Below, piece by piece: positions 6,239 to 7,712 of a stretch of DNA of 7,712 nt. The stretch covers positions 1-7,712 of the forward strand of contig JAFWCP010000376.1 of the NCBI GenBank assembly GCA_017536845.1, given 5' to 3'. A model generated the notes under the pieces. It did no database searches. It had not been told where the DNA came from and worked only from the letters and a program-made list of their open reading frames with translations. This stretch comes from Solobacterium sp. (lineage in GTDB: Bacteria > Bacillota_I > Bacilli_A > Erysipelotrichales > Erysipelotrichaceae). Positions within the stretch are counted from its first letter, which is position 1; each line of letters opens with the position of its first letter. The position numbers and the translations under genes were made by a program.

Positions 6239-6244
6239 TACAAT
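6239..6244 (+). promoter_or_regulatory. Candidate -10 box for the secreted protein gene
   Basis: TACAAT at 6239-6244 differs from TATAAT at one position, and a transcription start near 6251 would leave a leader of about 23 bases. No good -35 is present at the expected place; the fourth 11-bp repeat lies there instead, which suits an activator-dependent promoter. Confidence 0.5.
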
Positions 6245-6273
6245 ACGGGTAATCACTGAAAGGGGAACAAATC

Positions 6274-7383
6274 ATGTTACAGGAAGTATTCAAGAGGATG
6301 TGTGCAGCTGCGGTCTGCACATGCGTATTGACGCCGGTTTTTGCGGAAGACCATATGGTCTGGAAGTATGAAGGGAACAAGGCTTACTGGTACGAGAACG
6401 GGGAAAAGCAGGGGACGGTCAATGACCCTAAAGGCGTCCGCGGGGACGGCACGGTCAGAGGACGGGAGATCTACTCCCCCTACTTAGACTTCTCGCTGGG
6501 GCCTCAGACCGCCGCAGGCTGGTACTGGCTGGATGCCTGTTATGACGGTGCCAAGGCGGTGGATAAGGAAGTCTGGCTGCCCTATGTATTCCAGGGGGAA
6601 AAGGAAGGCTCTACCCCGGGCAAGTGGGTCAGGTACAACCTCAACGGCACGATGATCAAGGGCTGGTACAGTGTGTATGAAGCATACGGGAGATGGTATC
6701 CGGACCAGATGGGAAATCGTTATTACTATGATCCGATCACCGGCGCCATGGCCAAAGGATACCGGGAAATTGACGGGACTTTGTATCATTTTGACGAGGT
6801 CACCGGCGTGCTGGACGCGGATGATGGCTGGAAACAAGTGTATTACGAACTGTACAATGAAGCGGCAAAGGAGTGGCAGGCTGCAAACCCGGAAGAAGAC
6901 TTCCTGATCAGCACGACGGTCATGTATCTCGATTGTGACGCGGTGCCGGAACTGCTTGTGGAAATATGCGGAACAAAGCACAACAGCGATCTTGTTCTGT
7001 ATGGGATCCGCAATGGCAAGGCAGTGGAACTGATGAATCTGAACAAAGAACTGGATCAGGATGCTCATCGCGGGTATCAGATTTTCGGCACTTCGGCAGG
7101 AAACAGCTTCCTGATCGGCGCAAACAAGGAAAATCATTATGAAGAATGGCTCTGCCATATTGAAGGGGACCACGTGGTGATTGAGCATGCCGGCAGTTTT
7201 GACGAACTGGACAGCCATGCAAACGCGGTCATTGACGGGAAAGACGTCACAGTAGAAGAGTATACGGAAGTGATGAAGAGCAGCCTGCGGCAGGAAATGC
7301 AGAGCGGCGGCAATCTTGATTTCTTTATCGACAAGGACTATGAAGAAACCCTGAAGCCGGGAAGGTTTAAGCCGACAGTGTGA
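6274..7383 (+). CDS. Secreted protein with cell-wall-binding-like repeats and an acidic C-terminal domain
   Basis: A 369-residue protein with a signal peptide (residues 1-24, probable cleavage after PVFA). Residues about 28-180 hold aromatic/Gly-rich segments: WKYEGNKAYWYENGEKQGT, VRGDGTVRGREIY, GWYWLDACYDGAKAVDKEVW with LPYVF, GKWVRYNLNGTMIKGWY, then YYYDPITGAMAKGY and TLYHFDEVTGVL. These resemble the cell-wall/choline-binding repeat modules of surface proteins in Lachnospiraceae and Erysipelotrichaceae. The final repeats (GW/Y..DG..YYFD..TG.M) are the clearest. Residues about 185-369 form a second domain with VMYLDCDAVPELLVEICG, which looks like a degenerate D-x-D-x-D..PEL calcium-loop motif. 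No enzyme motif or LPXTG anchor is visible. It is probably attached to the envelope through its repeats. AAAGGGG (6259-6265) precedes ATG 6274, and the tandem repeats upstream suggest control by an OmpR-type regulator. Its role is unknown. Confidence 0.88.
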   Translation: MLQEVFKRMCAAAVCTCVLTPVFAEDHMVWKYEGNKAYWYENGEKQGTVNDPKGVRGDGTVRGREIYSPYLDFSLGPQTAAGWYWLDACYDGAKAVDKEVWLPYVFQGEKEGSTPGKWVRYNLNGTMIKGWYSVYEAYGRWYPDQMGNRYYYDPITGAMAKGYREIDGTLYHFDEVTGVLDADDGWKQVYYELYNEAAKEWQAANPEEDFLISTTVMYLDCDAVPELLVEICGTKHNSDLVLYGIRNGKAVELMNLNKELDQDAHRGYQIFGTSAGNSFLIGANKENHYEEWLCHIEGDHVVIEHAGSFDELDSHANAVIDGKDVTVEEYTEVMKSSLRQEMQSGGNLDFFIDKDYEETLKPGRFKPTV

Positions 7384-7637
7384 CCAACCATCTCATCATT
7401 GACCTGTATCCCGACCATACTTCGAAAGTGACGTTCTGCTCATTGACGGATCATGATCAGGTGCAGAGCCAGGCGGAAGGCATCTGGCGCTCGCAAGGGT
7501 ATCTGCCCTCCGGGGAGAAAGCAAAGCAGTCAGTTATCATCTATGACAGTGCGTCAAAGCTTCGTTATAACCTGGTGGATGATGAGACCCTGGAATATAT
7601 GGGCTATCACTACACCCGTACGGAAACATACGAATAA
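7380..7637 (+). CDS. Small hypothetical protein, possible coupled gene or frameshifted C-terminal domain
   Basis: An 85-residue frame starting at a GTG that overlaps the preceding stop as GTGA (7380-7383), ending at TAA 7635-7637. It has no signal peptide and no membrane span. Its sequence alternates strands (HLIIDLYPDHTSKVTFCSLT, then SVIIYDSASKLRYNLVDDET and LEYMGYHYTRTE), resembling small beta-rich lipocalin-like or DUF-type C-terminal domains that report on threshold-type strings (T..V.F...G.W..........Y.L..D.L.Y.G..Y.R). No good ribosome site lies close upstream (GGAAGG is about 15 bases away), so expression would depend on coupling to the upstream gene. Since the partner is a secreted protein, a lone cytoplasmic product would be odd. 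A single-base loss near 7371-7380 joining the two into one roughly 455-residue secreted protein is a fair alternative. No slippery heptamer for programmed frameshifting was found. I do not recognise the function. Confidence 0.6.
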   Translation: MTNHLIIDLYPDHTSKVTFCSLTDHDQVQSQAEGIWRSQGYLPSGEKAKQSVIIYDSASKLRYNLVDDETLEYMGYHYTRTETYE

Positions 7638-7643
7638 GACATC

Positions 7644-7668
7644 GGGCCGGCTTCTGCCGGCCCTTTTT
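7644..7668 (+). terminator. Rho-independent terminator after the secreted protein unit
   Basis: An 8-bp all-GC stem, GGGCCGGC (7644-7651) and GCCGGCCC (7656-7663), has a TTCT loop and is followed by five T residues (7664-7668). It begins six bases after the stop of the small ORF, so that ORF belongs to the same transcript as the gene at 6274. Confidence 0.92.
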
Positions 7669-7712
7669 GCCTTCTGTCTGTCAATGACAAACCCTCGTCA
7701 TGAATTGATGCA

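Noticed and set aside
6484..7218. 244-residue minus-strand ORF opposite the secreted protein gene
   Set aside because: It has no ribosome site, promoter or recognisable domain, and the + strand frame has a signal peptide and repeat motifs.
7669..7712. TGTCA/TGACA inverted repeat and a TTGACA-like word on the minus strand
   Set aside because: It is too short, no -10 partner or adjacent gene is visible, and it lies at the window edge.
1..7712. CRISPR arrays, tRNA/rRNA genes, toxin-antitoxin pairs or complete insertion sequences
   Set aside because: No repeat-spacer periodicity, cloverleaf, rRNA segment, terminal inverted repeats or transposase was seen.

Overview
The window looks like chromosomal DNA of a Bacillota (Firmicutes) bacterium, probably a gut-associated Clostridia or Erysipelotrichia lineage. 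The grounds are strong AGGAGG-type ribosome binding sites, T-tailed hairpin terminators, a TnpV-family gene, a cell-wall-binding-repeat surface protein of a type common in those groups, and a LytS-like kinase. I cannot name a genus from the sequence alone.

Left edge (1-850): an accessory-looking zone. It holds the 3' end of a PDDEXK nuclease gene (YhcG/DUF1016 type, + strand). A convergent tnpV gene on the minus strand is broken by an apparent single-base deletion. One 11-bp-stem hairpin lies between the two genes and probably terminates both, best for tnpV.

Centre (about 760-6148): a sensor-transporter locus. A two-gene signalling operon encodes a response regulator of unusual layout (N-terminal Cro/CI-type HTH, C-terminal receiver) and a multi-membrane-span sensor histidine kinase of the LytS/YehU type. 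The two overlap by ATGA. A perfect hairpin with a T-tract overlaps the kinase stop codon. Next comes a short regulatory region with repeated TGATAA/TTATCA half-sites, then a complete three-gene TRAP transporter operon: dctP (binding protein), dctQ (small permease) and dctM (large permease). The layout suggests that the kinase/regulator pair controls uptake of a carboxylate-type solute by the TRAP system. The substrate cannot be read from the sequence.

Right (6149-7712): the intergenic region after dctM carries four tandem 11-bp units (YTAAA/G-N5-C). They resemble binding sites for OmpR/PhoB-family response regulators such as PhoP or CiaR and sit just upstream of a TACAAT -10 box. Downstream are a secreted protein with cell-wall-binding-like repeats plus a C-terminal acidic domain, and a small ORF starting at a GTGA overlap. 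The small ORF may be a coupled gene or the frameshifted end of the same protein. A strong terminator closes this unit, and the last ~45 bases hold nothing I can assign.

No tRNA, rRNA, CRISPR array or complete insertion sequence was seen. No stretch longer than 300 bases lacks a gene or pseudogene.
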